NCBI RefSeq assembly: GCF_000744655.1
Contig: NZ_JQMJ01000004.1
Location: forward strand, 4,278,001 to 4,342,000
Reading direction: 5' to 3'
Length of the DNA stretch: 64,000 bases
Origin: Streptacidiphilus rugosus AM-16
GTDB lineage: Bacteria; Actinomycetota; Actinomycetes; Streptomycetales; Streptomycetaceae
Each line of letters begins with the position of its first letter. The stretch's first letter is position 1. Below are positions 15,865 through 25,900 of the stretch, one piece after another. The notes beneath the pieces were generated by a model. The model did no database searches and had not been told where the DNA came from. It saw only the letters and a list, made by a program, of their open reading frames with translations. A program made the position numbers and the translations under genes.

Positions 15865-17202
15865 ATGGCGCCACGCCACCCCAACGCGCGATTACGCGCA
15901 CTCGCCCACGAGGCAGGCTGGAGCGGCGCCGCTCTCGCCCGTGCCGTGAACCGGACGGGCGCCGAGACCGGGCTCGCCCTGCGCTACGACCGGACCTCCG
16001 TCGCCCACTGGATGGCGGGAACCCGGCCGCCGGGCCAGGTCGCCGCCTTGGTCGCCGAGGCGCTGTCCCGGGCGCTCGGCCGACCGGTCACCCTCGCCGA
16101 CGCGGGCCTGGAGCCGGCGCCGGCGGTCGCACCGCTCCCCGCCGACTCCCCCGGCCGCGCGCTGGCCGCCCTGGACACCGAGCCCGCCCGCGCCCGGCCC
16201 TACCGGCTCGCGCTCGCCGATCCCGACCACCTGGGCACCGGCCGCCCCAGCCGCCACGGTCGGACCTCCCACGACGGGGGCGTGCCGGTCACCCGCGCGC
16301 ACGTCCGCTCGGCCCAGGCGATGCTGCACACCTTCACCAGCGTCGACGCAGCCTTCGGCGGCGGCCACTCGCGCACCGCCCTGACCGGGTTCCTCGGCAA
16401 CAGCGTCGCCGACTGGCTCAACGCGCCCGCCCCGCCCCGCACCCGGCACGAACTGCTGCTCTGCGCCTCGCGGTTGACCTGCCTGGCCGGGCTGATGTGC
16501 TACGACGACGAGCAGCAGGGCACCGCCCAGGGCTACTACCTGACCGCCGTCGGGCTCGCCGTCGAGGCCGACGACGCCCCCGGGCACGCCACCGCCCTGC
16601 GTGCGCTCAGCGCGCAGGCCCACGACCTCGGCCACCGCGAGCAGGCCCTCAGGCTCGCCGAGGCCGCCGCCGCCCACGCCCTGCGCCTTCCGGCCACGCA
16701 CGCCGCCGCGGTCCTCGGGCAGCTCGCCGTCGCCGCCGCAGGACAGGGCGACCACCGGCGGGCCCTGAGCGTGCTGGACCACTCCGCCGAACTGCTCGGC
16801 CGCCCCGACGAGGACGGGCCCGGCGCCGAGAGTCCCGACTACCACGCGGCCGCCCACGAGCATCAGCACGCCGAGGTCCGGGTCGCCCTCGGCGACTCCG
16901 CGGGCGCGGTGGCCGCGCTGCGGCGCTCGCTGCGCGTCCACCCGCCGGGCGAGCGTCGCGCCCGCGCCGTGGTCACCGCCCGCCTGGCCGAACTCCTCCT
17001 GGACGGCGGCTCCCTGGAACAGGCCTGCACGGCCTGGCACGGGTTCCTCGACGACTACCCGCTGCTCCGCTCAGGACGCGCCGACCGCGCCCTGCGCGCG
17101 CTCCGCTCCCGCCTGCAGCCCTTCCGCGGCAGCGCCGCCGCCCGCGGCGTGCTGGCCCGCACCGACAGCCTCCGCCGCCCGCCCGCCCCGGCGCTGTGCT
17201 GA
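15865..17202 (+). CDS. Helix-turn-helix/TPR-like transcriptional regulator
   Basis: A 445-residue protein. The N-terminal 70 residues ([20 protein letters not shown], then [17 protein letters not shown]) form an XRE-like helix-turn-helix, and residues about 130-430 are Ala-rich paired helices like the TPR-type sensor arrays of Streptomyces regulators. Start at the ATG at 15865, with GGAGGA upstream; the frame is open earlier but has no better start. It lies directly upstream of and codirectional with the encapsulin operon, separated by a 15-bp tandem repeat and a direct-repeat element, so it is a candidate controller of methylisoborneol production. That link is inference from position. Confidence 0.75.
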   Translation: MAPRHPNARLRALAHEAGWSGAALARAVNRTGAETGLALRYDRTSVAHWMAGTRPPGQVAALVAEALSRALGRPVTLADAGLEPAPAVAPLPADSPGRALAALDTEPARARPYRLALADPDHLGTGRPSRHGRTSHDGGVPVTRAHVRSAQAMLHTFTSVDAAFGGGHSRTALTGFLGNSVADWLNAPAPPRTRHELLLCASRLTCLAGLMCYDDEQQGTAQGYYLTAVGLAVEADDAPGHATALRALSAQAHDLGHREQALRLAEAAAAHALRLPATHAAAVLGQLAVAAAGQGDHRRALSVLDHSAELLGRPDEDGPGAESPDYHAAAHEHQHAEVRVALGDSAGAVAALRRSLRVHPPGERRARAVVTARLAELLLDGGSLEQACTAWHGFLDDYPLLRSGRADRALRALRSRLQPFRGSAAARGVLARTDSLRRPPAPALC

Positions 17203-17260
17203 CCGACCGCCCGTCGACCGACCGCCCGTCGACCGACCGTGCGTCGACCGACCGCCGTGC
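17201..17260. repeat. 15-bp tandem repeat at the stop codon
   Basis: Four units (consensus GACCGACCGCCCGTC, the last two slightly decayed) start within the stop codon of the HTH/TPR gene. Confidence 0.9.
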
Positions 17261-17270
17261 TGGTCAACCG

Positions 17271-17296
17271 CTTTCAACGCCCACGAACTTTCAACG
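17271..17296 (+). promoter_or_regulatory. Direct repeat CTTTCAACG upstream of the encapsulin operon
   Basis: The nonamer occurs at 17271-17279 and 17288-17296, 17 bp start to start, about 90 bp before the shell gene. The spacing (nearly two helical turns) suits a site for an activator or sigma factor. No standard -10/-35 pair is obvious in this leader. Confidence 0.4.
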
Positions 17297-17386
17297 TGCC
17301 CGGCGCGCCCGTCACCCCCGCGTGGGGCGCCCCGTGCCGCTTACTGGGATCAGGAATCCGAGCGGGAATCCGAGGAGGAGAGGCCC

Positions 17387-18814
17387 ATGACCATCGAGGC
17401 CACCGAGAGCGCCGCCGCCGTCGACGGCGGCGGCGCTCCCGACCAGCAGAGCCTCAGCACGCAGGCCGCCCGCAACCTGGCGACCACCACCAAGTCCGCC
17501 CCCCAGATGCAGGGCATCAGCTCCCGCTGGCTGCTCAAGTCGCTGCCGTGGGTGAACGTGGCGGGCGGTACCTACCGGGTCAACCGGCGGCTCAGTCTGG
17601 CCGTCGGCCGGGGCCGGGTCGGCTTCGTCCAGAACGGCGCCGACGACGTGCGGATCGTCCCCGAGACGCTGAGGGAGCTCCCCGCCCTGCGTGACGTCGA
17701 GGACACGGCGCTGCTGGCCGAGCTCGCCTCCCGGTTCACCGCGCGGGAGTTCCGGCCCGGCGAGATCCTCGCCTCCGAGGGCTCGCCGATCGAGGAGGTG
17801 TTCATCGTCGCCCACGGCCGGATCAACCGGCTCGGCACCGGCAAGTACGGCGACACCCACGTCGTCGGCGTGGTCACCGACGGCGACCACCTCGGCGACG
17901 AGGCCGTGCTCACCAGCGACCCGCTCTGGCTGCACACCGCCCAGGCCTCGACCGCGGGCACCGTCCTCGTGATGCCCTGGTCCCGGGCGCAGGAGCTCTT
18001 GGACCGTTCGCCGGTGCTGCGCGAACACATCGGACGGTTCGTCAGCGAGGCCGGACGGGCGACCAACACCAAGGGCGAGGCGGAGGTGGAACTCAGCGCC
18101 GGCCACGAGGGCGAGCCCGAGCTGCCGACCACCTTCGTCGACTACGACCTGGCGCCGCGTGAGTACGAACTGAGCATCACCCAGACCGTGCTGCGGATCC
18201 ACAGCCGCGTCGCGGACCTCTACAACAGCCCGATGAACCAGACCGAGGAGCAGCTCCGGCTCACCATCGAGGAGATCCGCGAACGCGAGGAGTGGGAGCT
18301 GGTCAACAACCGGGAGTTCGGCCTGCTCCACAACACCGCCTACGACCAGCGGATCAGCACCTGGTCCGGGCCGCCGACCCCGGACGACCTCGACGAGCTG
18401 CTCAGCATGCGCCGCGGCACCGAACTGTTCCTCGCCCACCCCAAGGCGATCGCCGCCATCTTTCGCGAGTGCAACAAGCGCGGCCTGTACCCGGACACGG
18501 TCACCCGGCGCGGCCACCAGATCCCCGCCTGGCGCGGGGTGCCGATCTACCCCTGCGGCAAGATCCCGATCACCGCCGGCCGCAGCAGCTCGATCCTGGC
18601 GATGCGGCTCGGCGAGGACAACCAGGGCGTTGTCGGCCTGCACCAGCTCGGCATCCCCGACGAGGTCGAGCCGGGGCTGAACGTCCGCTTCATGGGCATC
18701 GACGAGAGGGCGATCATCTCCTATCTCGTCAGCGCCTACTACTCGGTGGCGATCCTGGTTCCCGACGCGATCGGGATCCTGGAGAACGTCGACGTCGCGG
18801 CGCCGCACGCGTGA
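17387..18814 (+). CDS. eshA: Family 2B encapsulin nanocompartment shell protein (EshA-like)
   Basis: Shell protein of 475 residues expected to assemble an icosahedral HK97-fold compartment around the terpene cyclase encoded next. Residues 1-60 form the N-terminal arm, including a conserved-looking [13 protein letters not shown] segment. A cyclic-nucleotide-binding-like domain is inserted at about 100-220. The capsid fold resumes from about 245, with [26 protein letters not shown], and runs to the C-terminus. In the inserted domain the phosphate-binding cassette reads GDHLGDE and later WLHTAQA, so the usual Glu and Arg contacts to cyclic phosphate are not visible. GAGGAGGAGAGG precedes the ATG. 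The next gene overlaps its stop by four bases. Confidence 0.93.
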   Translation: MTIEATESAAAVDGGGAPDQQSLSTQAARNLATTTKSAPQMQGISSRWLLKSLPWVNVAGGTYRVNRRLSLAVGRGRVGFVQNGADDVRIVPETLRELPALRDVEDTALLAELASRFTAREFRPGEILASEGSPIEEVFIVAHGRINRLGTGKYGDTHVVGVVTDGDHLGDEAVLTSDPLWLHTAQASTAGTVLVMPWSRAQELLDRSPVLREHIGRFVSEAGRATNTKGEAEVELSAGHEGEPELPTTFVDYDLAPREYELSITQTVLRIHSRVADLYNSPMNQTEEQLRLTIEEIREREEWELVNNREFGLLHNTAYDQRISTWSGPPTPDDLDELLSMRRGTELFLAHPKAIAAIFRECNKRGLYPDTVTRRGHQIPAWRGVPIYPCGKIPITAGRSSSILAMRLGEDNQGVVGLHQLGIPDEVEPGLNVRFMGIDERAIISYLVSAYYSVAILVPDAIGILENVDVAAPHA

Positions 18815-19953
18815 ACGGGACCCCCATGCGCGATCTCGACGGCGACCTGCTCGCCCGCGTCCTGGCCGGCCCTTCGGGTCCCGGAACCGCCGCCTTCCGC
18901 CTCTTCCGCACCGAACCCCCGCCACCGTCCGCGCCTGCGCCCCCACCCGCGTCTGCGACCCCACCCGCATCCCCGCCACCGGCCCCGTCCGGCGGGGTCA
19001 CCATCCCGGCCCTGCACTGCCCGCAGGCCCGGCGCGACGACCCGGCCCTCGGCGAGCTGGTCAACGACAGGCTCGTCGCCTGGGCCGAGGAGATGGGGCT
19101 GTTCCAGGGGCGGTTGGAGCGGCTGCGCTCGCACAACTTCGGCCGGCTCTTCATGCTCGCCCACCCCGACACCGACGACCCCGACCGGCTGCTCGCCGCG
19201 GCCCGCTGCGGACTCGCCGAATGGGCCGTCGACGACCACTGGGTCGACGAGGGCGAGGACACCCGCCCCGAACTGATCGGCCTGCGGGTCGCGCTGGCCC
19301 ACGCGGTCGTCGACCCGGTACGCCTGCCGCCGCGTTACGAGCCCAGGTTCGAACAGGTCGTCAGCGAGGAGCCGGTGCTGCGGGCCTTCCGTTCGGCCCT
19401 CGGCCACCTCTCCGCCGTCGCCTCCCCCACCCAGGTCGCCCGGCTGCGCCACGAGCTGGCCGTGATGTTCGTGGGGTACGGCCAGGAGGGCGAGTGGCGG
19501 ATGTCCGGGCGCAGGCCCGCGGTGTGGGAGTACCTGATGCACCGGTACGAGAACGCCTTCTTCCCCTGCATGGTGCTGGTCGACCCGGTCGCCGGCTACG
19601 AGCTGCCCGCGCACGAGTTCGCCGACCACCGGGTGCGCCGCACCTACCTGTACGCGGGCATGGCCAACGTCCTGCTCAACGACCTGTACTCGATGGCCAA
19701 GGAGGACCCCACCGACACCAACCTGCCCAACCTGATCGCCGCCGAGGAGGGCTGCACCCTCCAGCAGGCGGTCGACCGGGCCGCGCAGATCCACGACGAG
19801 CTGATGCACACCATCGAGGCCGAGGCCGCCGTGCTGGGCGAACTGGGCTCCCCCGAGCTCAGGCGCTTCCTTGCGGGCGTCTGGGACTGGATGGGCGGCA
19901 GCCACACCTGGCACCGCAGCAGCGCCCGCTACCACGGCGCCGACCCCGCGTGA
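18811..19953 (+). CDS. 2-methylisoborneol synthase, encapsulin cargo (class I terpene cyclase)
   Basis: Converts 2-methylgeranyl diphosphate to 2-methylisoborneol. The 380 residues comprise a Pro/Ala-rich disordered N-terminal region (about 1-65) and an all-helical cyclase domain. The acidic metal motif is DDHWVDE at 141-147 and the second motif NDLYSMAKE at 290-298 matches the NSE/DTE triad. An ARY near 372-374 contacts diphosphate in the family. The N-terminal tail is the type of segment known to load family 2 encapsulins. The GTG at 18811 overlaps the shell-gene stop (GTGA), implying translational coupling; an ATG at 18826 is an alternative. Confidence 0.93.
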   Translation: MNGTPMRDLDGDLLARVLAGPSGPGTAAFRLFRTEPPPPSAPAPPPASATPPASPPPAPSGGVTIPALHCPQARRDDPALGELVNDRLVAWAEEMGLFQGRLERLRSHNFGRLFMLAHPDTDDPDRLLAAARCGLAEWAVDDHWVDEGEDTRPELIGLRVALAHAVVDPVRLPPRYEPRFEQVVSEEPVLRAFRSALGHLSAVASPTQVARLRHELAVMFVGYGQEGEWRMSGRRPAVWEYLMHRYENAFFPCMVLVDPVAGYELPAHEFADHRVRRTYLYAGMANVLLNDLYSMAKEDPTDTNLPNLIAAEEGCTLQQAVDRAAQIHDELMHTIEAEAAVLGELGSPELRRFLAGVWDWMGGSHTWHRSSARYHGADPA

Positions 19954-19979
19954 CCACGTACGAGAACCGGAGCACCAGC

Positions 19980-20846
19980 ATGATCCTCAGTGAGAAGCCC
20001 GCCTTCGTCCCCTCCCAGAGCACCAGCCCCTACCAGGACTCGGTCGCCGCCTACTGGAACGCGGAGCGCAACCCGGTCAACCTGCGCCTGGGCGAGGTCG
20101 ACGGCTTCTACCACCACCACTACGGCATCGGCGAGCCCGACTGGTCCGTACTGGAGGGTCCCGAGGACACCCGCGAGGAGCGGACCGTCCGCGAGCTGCA
20201 CCGGCTGGAGTCGGCCCAGGCGCAGCTGCTCGCCGACCACCTCGGGCCGATCCCGGCCGAGGGCCGGCTGCTCGACGCGGGCTGCGGGCGCGGCGGGGGC
20301 AGCCTGGTCGCCAACGCCAGGTTCGGCTGCCAGGTGGACGGCGTCTCCATCTCCAGCCACCAGGTCGAGTTCGCCAACCGGCAGGCGGAGAAGCACGGTG
20401 TCGCCGACCGGGTCAGGTTCCACCTGCGGAACATGCTCGACACCGGCTTCGAGTCCGGCTCCTTCGACGGGATCTGGAACAACGAGAGCACCATGTACGT
20501 GGAGCTCTCCCAGCTCTTCGCCGAGCACGCGCGGCAACTGCGCCGCGGCGGCCGCTACGTCACCATCACCGGCTGCTACAACGACACCTACGGTCTGCCC
20601 TCGCGCGCCGTCAGCGAGATCAACGCGCACTACATCTGCGACATCCACCCGCGCAGCACGTACTTCAGGGAGCTCGCCGCCAACCGCCTCGTCCCGGTCA
20701 GCGTGATCGACCTGACCGCGGCGACCGTGCCTTACTGGGAGCTCCGCGCCAAGTCCCATCTGGTCACCGGGATCGAGCGGAGCTTCCTCGACGCCTACAA
20801 GGACGGCAGCTTCCAGTATCTGCTGATCGCCGCCGACCGGGTCTGA
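19980..20846 (+). CDS. Geranyl diphosphate 2-C-methyltransferase
   Basis: SAM-dependent enzyme that methylates C2 of geranyl diphosphate, making the substrate of the synthase upstream. 288 residues from the ATG at 19980. SAM motif I is LLDAGCGRGGGS at about 98-109. Family-typical stretches include NPVNLRLGEVDGFYHHHYGIG near the N-terminus, WNNESTMYVEL in the active-site region, YVTITGCYND, and YWELRAKSHLVTGIE near the end. A GGAG lies seven bases before the ATG. A GTG at 19950 overlapping the previous stop (GTGA) would add ten residues and is also plausible. It is the last gene of the three-gene operon. Confidence 0.93.
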   Translation: MILSEKPAFVPSQSTSPYQDSVAAYWNAERNPVNLRLGEVDGFYHHHYGIGEPDWSVLEGPEDTREERTVRELHRLESAQAQLLADHLGPIPAEGRLLDAGCGRGGGSLVANARFGCQVDGVSISSHQVEFANRQAEKHGVADRVRFHLRNMLDTGFESGSFDGIWNNESTMYVELSQLFAEHARQLRRGGRYVTITGCYNDTYGLPSRAVSEINAHYICDIHPRSTYFRELAANRLVPVSVIDLTAATVPYWELRAKSHLVTGIERSFLDAYKDGSFQYLLIAADRV

Positions 20847-20968
20847 CCGCCGCGGAACACCCGGCGCGTCCGATTGCGCACGACCGGGGCACTGTCGCCA
20901 TAATCGGTCCGACAACGATCGAATGACTGAACGACAGCGCCCTGGTCTGCGCTCGGAGGGGCGGCGTC

Positions 20969-22603
20969 GTGGAACCGGAGCTCGCCGAGGCGGTCAGGGC
21001 TGCCCGGGGCGGATCCTTCGCCTGGGACCTCGTCAGTGGCGCGATCCACTGGGACGCCTTCGTCTGCGATCTCGTCGGCGTCTCGCCCGACGACTTCACC
21101 GGGCGGGCCGACGCCTTCTTCGCCGCCCTGCACACCTCCGACGCCGCCCGGCTGGCCGCCGCGACCGCCGAGGTCCTGGAGCGCGGCGGCCCCTACCGCA
21201 ACCGCTACCGCATCGTGCACCGGGACGGGACGGTCCGCAGGATCGAGGAGCGCGGCGAGGTGCTGCTCGGACCCGACGGGCGGCCGGCCCGGGTGATCGG
21301 CCTGCTCCTCGACCGCACCGCCGACGGCCCCGACCCCGGCTGTCCGGCCGTCGCCACCACCGCCCTCACCGCCACCCCGGTCCCCGTCAGTGCGGCCGGT
21401 CCGGACAGCGCGGCCGACTCCTTCCTGCTGACGATCACCCGCGCCCTCTCCCGCGCCGCCACCGTCGCCGACGTGATGGCGGTGCTGACCGACATCGCCC
21501 GCCCCGCGCTCAACGCGGAGACGCTGCTGGTGCACCTCACCCCGAGCGGCGACGTCGAGGACATCGGCTCCACGCCGCTGCACGCGCCCGCACCCGAACG
21601 CCTGCACCCACTGCGGCCGCCCGCCGCGGCGGCGCTGCGCCAGGCGATCGCCCAGGAACAGCCGGTCTTCGTGGAGGGCATCAGTGCGCCCCCGCCGGCC
21701 GAGCCGCTGACCCGGTCGTGGGCGGTGCTGCCGCTGGCGGCCTCCGACCAAAGGATCGGCGGCTGCATCTTCGGCTACCCCGGCGTCCGCCGTTTCGACG
21801 AGCGGCAACGGCACACCTTCACCGCGCTCGGCGGCATCGCCGCCCACGCGCTCGGCCGGGCGCTGCTCCAGGACGCCGAGCACACCCGCGCCGCCGAACT
21901 GCAGCGGGCCATGCTGCCGCGCCGCACGCCGCGCATCCCCGGGCACACGGTCGCGGTCCGCTACCGGCCGGGGACGGCGGGGATGGAGGTCGGCGGCGAC
22001 TGGTACGAGGTGCTGGAGCTGGACGAGGACCGGGTCGGCCTGGTCATCGGCGACGTGCAGGGGCACAGCGCCCGGGCGTCCGGGGTCATGGGCCAGCTGC
22101 GGATCGCGCTGCGCGCCTTCGCCCGCGAGGGCCACGACCCCTCCGAGGCGATGGCCCGCACCGGCCGGCTGCTGGCCGACCTGGACACCGGCCTCTTCGC
22201 GACCTGCTGCTATCTCTCGCTCGAACCCGCCACGGGGCGGCTGCTGGCGGCGCGGGCCGGCCATCCGCTTCCGGTGCTGCTCGACGCCTCGGGTCTGCCG
22301 CGCGAGCTCGACCTGCCCGGCGGCCCACCGCTCGGCATCGACGCGGGCGCGGCCTACCCGCTCAGCGAGCACCGGCTCGCTCCTGGCGAGGGCCTGCTGC
22401 TCTACACGGACGGGCTGATCGAGGACCGCACGGAGGCCTACGACGAGTCCGTGGCCCGGCTGCTGGCGACGCTCCGGCAGGACGGCCCGAAGGCCCCCGC
22501 CGACACCGGCTGGGAGGGCCTCGCCGACCGCCTGGTCCGGGCCCGACCGGCGCCGGGCCGGGTCCAGGACGACCTCGCCCTGCTGCTCGTCCGCCGCGAC
22601 TGA
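20969..22603 (+). CDS. PAS-GAF-SpoIIE serine/threonine phosphatase
   Basis: A 544-residue PP2C-type phosphatase. A PAS fold (residues about 15-115, with the YRIVHRDGTVRRIEERGE beta hairpin) is followed by a GAF domain (about 150-310) and a SpoIIE domain (about 320-540) with GGDWYEV, IGDVQGHSA, YTDGLIE and QDDLALLLV. The PAS domain could bind a cofactor or ligand; no heme or flavin signature is obvious. The GTG start at 20969 has GGAGGGG eight bases upstream. It is the third SpoIIE phosphatase in the window and lies 122 bases after the methylisoborneol operon in the same direction, but appears to have its own promoter region. Confidence 0.9.
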   Translation: MEPELAEAVRAARGGSFAWDLVSGAIHWDAFVCDLVGVSPDDFTGRADAFFAALHTSDAARLAAATAEVLERGGPYRNRYRIVHRDGTVRRIEERGEVLLGPDGRPARVIGLLLDRTADGPDPGCPAVATTALTATPVPVSAAGPDSAADSFLLTITRALSRAATVADVMAVLTDIARPALNAETLLVHLTPSGDVEDIGSTPLHAPAPERLHPLRPPAAAALRQAIAQEQPVFVEGISAPPPAEPLTRSWAVLPLAASDQRIGGCIFGYPGVRRFDERQRHTFTALGGIAAHALGRALLQDAEHTRAAELQRAMLPRRTPRIPGHTVAVRYRPGTAGMEVGGDWYEVLELDEDRVGLVIGDVQGHSARASGVMGQLRIALRAFAREGHDPSEAMARTGRLLADLDTGLFATCCYLSLEPATGRLLAARAGHPLPVLLDASGLPRELDLPGGPPLGIDAGAAYPLSEHRLAPGEGLLLYTDGLIEDRTEAYDESVARLLATLRQDGPKAPADTGWEGLADRLVRARPAPGRVQDDLALLLVRRD

Positions 22604-22645
22604 CGTCCGCCGCGGGCGGTCACCGCGTGGCTGGGCGGGCCGAGC

Positions 22646-22807
22646 TCACCCGCGTCCGAACGGCCACCAGCTCCGGCGCTCGCGCACCAGCGGCGCGCAG
22701 GAGCAGCGCTGCGCGGCGGGAACGCCCGACAGGACCTGGTCGACGTGGTTGCCGCACCCGGCGTAGGTGTACTTGCCGCAGCGGGAACAGCTGACGCGTC
22801 GGCACAT
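22646..22807 (-). CDS. Cys-rich zinc-ribbon-like microprotein
   Basis: A 53-residue protein starting MCRRVSCSRCGKYTYAGCG, with Cys at about 2, 7, 10, 16, 32 and 34 and a His at 19. The CxxC pair followed by a second Cys/His group suggests a bound metal ion. It resembles short conserved Streptomyces proteins of unknown role. GGAGAAGGAGAG precedes the ATG. Its promoter region contains a TACCCC-CA-GGGGTA inverted repeat like CsoR operators, which hints at copper or reactive-sulphur control and a metal-buffering role; that is inference. The start is unambiguous. Confidence 0.8.
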   Translation of the reverse strand: MCRRVSCSRCGKYTYAGCGNHVDQVLSGVPAAQRCSCAPLVRERRSWWPFGRG

Positions 22808-22857
22808 GGTGGCTCTCCTTCTCCCGGCCGGGCCGCGGTGCCCGACACGTCCCAGCT

Positions 22858-22875
22858 TACATACCCCCAGGGGTA
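22858..22875 (-). promoter_or_regulatory. CsoR/CstR-like operator overlapping a -10 element
   Basis: Perfect arms TACCCC and GGGGTA at 22862-22867 and 22870-22875, two-base spacer. On the minus strand TATGTA (22863-22858) directly abuts the operator and can act as -10, about 50 bases before the Cys-rich gene. The arms match the published C4/G4 pattern of copper-sensing CsoR and persulfide-sensing CstR sites. Confidence 0.6.
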
Positions 22876-22999
22876 CATCCGTGCGCGCGTCGGTCTCCCG
22901 TGACGCCGCCCGGTGGGGTATCACGGAGTGGCCCGCCCGTGTCCCCGCCCATCTCCCCGCCCGTGTCCCCGCCAATGTCCCAGCATCGGAGCAGGTGTC

Positions 23000-25900
23000 A
23001 TGCACGACGACCGCCACACCGTCGAACGCCGCCTCCACCGCGTCCTGCGGGAGCGCATCGAGCCCGCCGTGTACGGCGCCGCCGTGCCGCTGGAGGTCGC
23101 CCGCTGGGACGTCGGCCCCACCGAAGGACCGCCCGGCGAGCCGGTGCCGGTCGCCGAGGGGCTCGCCGCCGCCTACACCGACTGCGCGGCCGACGCAGTG
23201 TGGGGCCCGGCCTGGGGGACGACCTGGTTCAGGGTCCGCGGCACCGTGCCCGCCACGTGGGCCGGGCGGACCGTCGAGGCCCGGCTCGATCTCGGCTTCG
23301 ACCGCAATCTGCCGGGTTTCCAGTGCGAGGGCCTCGTCCACCGGGCCGACGGTTCCTGCGTGAAGGGCCTCAACCCGCGCACCGACTGGGTCAGGATCTC
23401 CGAGAGCGCCGCCGGGGGCGAGAACGTCGAGCTCTATGTCGAGGCGGCCGCCAACCCCGTCCTGGTCCACCACTCTCCCACCAGCCAGGGCGACCGGCTG
23501 ACCAGCGAGGACCGCCCGCTCTACCGCCTGGCCCGGATGGAGCTCGCGGTCTTCGAGACCGAGGTCTGGGAGCTGGTGCAGGATCTCGACGTGCTCGGCT
23601 CGCTGATGGAGCAGCTGCCCGAGGACGGCGCGCGCCGCTGGGAGATCCTGCGCGCGGTGGAACGCGCGCTCGACACCCTCGACCTCGACGACGTCGTCGG
23701 CACCGCCTCCCGCGCCCGAGCCGCGCTGACCCAGGTCCTGGCCGCGCCCGCGCACGCCTCCGCGCACCGCATCAGCGCGGTCGGTCACGCCCACATCGAC
23801 TCGGCCTGGCTCTGGCCGCTCCGTGAGACCGTCCGCAAGGTGGCCCGGACCTGCGCCAACGTGGTGGAGCTGATGGACGGCCACCCGGAGTTCGTCTTCG
23901 CGATGTCCCAGGCGCAGCAGCTCGCCTGGCTGAAGGAGCACCGCCCGGAGATCTTCGCCAGGGTCGCCGAGAAGATCGGCGAGGGCGCCTTCGTGCCCGT
24001 CGGCGGCATGTGGGTCGAGTCCGACACGAACATGGTCGGCGGCGAGGCGATGGTGCGTCAGTTCCTTTACGGAAAACGCTTCTTCCTCGACGAGTTCGGC
24101 ATCGAGACGCAGGAGGTGTGGCTGCCGGACTCGTTCGGCTACACCGCCGCCCTGCCGCAGATCGTCGCCCTCGCGGGGAACCGGTGGTTCCTCACCCAGA
24201 AGATCTCCTGGAACCAGACCAACCGCTTTCCGCACCACACCTTCTGGTGGGAGGGCATCGACGGGACCAGGGTGTTCACCCATTTCCCGCCCGTCGACAC
24301 CTACAACTCCGATCTGGGCGGTCACCAGATGGCCCACGCCGCACGCAACTACCGCGAGAAGGGCCGGGGTTCGCGCTCCCTGGCGCCGTTCGGCTGGGGC
24401 GACGGCGGCGGGGGCCCGACCCGCGAGATGCTGGCCCGTGCCGCACGCCAGCGCGACCTGGAGGGCGCGCCCCGGGTCAGCGTGGAACGGCCCGCCGCCT
24501 TCTTCGCCGCCGCCCAGACCGAGTACCCGGACGCGCCGGTCTGGGTCGGCGAGCTCTATCTCGAACTGCACCGCGGCACCTACACCTCCCAGGCCAAGAC
24601 CAAGCAGGGCAACCGCCGCAGCGAGTCGCTGCTGCACGAGGCCGAGCTGTGGTCCGCGACGGCGGCCGTCCGCGTTCCCGGATTCGCCTATCCCCACCAG
24701 CAGTTGGAACAGCTCTGGAAGACGGTGCTGCTGCACCAGTTCCACGACATCCTGCCCGGCAGCTCGATCGCCTGGGTCCACCGGGAGGCCCGCGCGACCT
24801 ACGCCCGGGTCCACGCGGAGCTGACGGCACTCGTCGACACGGCGCAGCGCGCACTGGCCGGCACCGAGGAAGCCCAGGACATGGAGGAAGCCCGCACCAC
24901 CACCGCCACGCTGCTCTTCGACGGCACGACGGGCACCGCCGTGACCACCCCCGCACCGGGCCCGGCCGTCTCGCTCACCGACCGCGCCGGGGGCGGACAC
25001 GTCCTGGACAACGGCCTGCTCCGGATCGAGATCGACGCGCGCGGCCTGGTCGTCTCGGCCATGGACGCCGCCTCGGGCCGTGAGGCGATCGCGCCCGGCG
25101 GGGCGGCGAACCTGCTCCAGCTCCACCCGGACTTCCCCAACACCTGGGACGCCTGGGACATCGACGCCTTCTACCGCCACAACGTCACCGACCTCGTGGC
25201 GCTCGACGCGCTGCACGCCACTGACGGCCCTGACGACTCCGACGGCCCTGACGGCGCGGCCCGCGTCGAGCTGGTCCGCAGCTTCGGCAGCGGCTCCAGG
25301 GTCCGGCAACGGCTGACACTGCGGCCCGGCTCGCGCGTGCTGGACATCGACACCGAAGTGGACTGGCACGAGACGGAGAAGCTGCTGAAGGCCGCCTTCC
25401 CGCTGGACGTGAAGGCCGACCGCTCGGCCGCCGAGACCCAGTTCGGCCACGTCTTCCGGCCGACGCACACCAACACCGGCTGGGAGGCCGCCAAGTTCGA
25501 GATCTGTGCGCACCGCTGGATCCATGTCGAGGAGCCAGGCTTCGGCGTCGCGATCGTCAACGACTCCACCTACGGCCACGACGTCACCCGCGACGTGCGC
25601 CCCGACGGCGGCCAGACCACCACCGTCCGCCTCTCCCTGCTGCGCGCCCCGCGCTACCCCGATCCCGAGACCGACCAGGGCACGCACCGGCTCCGTTTCG
25701 CCCTCGCCCCCGGCGCGGGTCTGGCCGACGCGGTCCGCGAGGGCCGTGCGATCAACCTCCCGGCCCGCGCCGTGCCAGGGAACCGGCCCGTCGCCCCGCT
25801 GGTCGCCGTGGACGGCGACGGCGTCGTGGTCGAGACGGTCAAGCTCGCCGAGGACCGCGGCGGGGACGTGGTCGTCCGCCTCTACGAATCCCTCGGCGGC

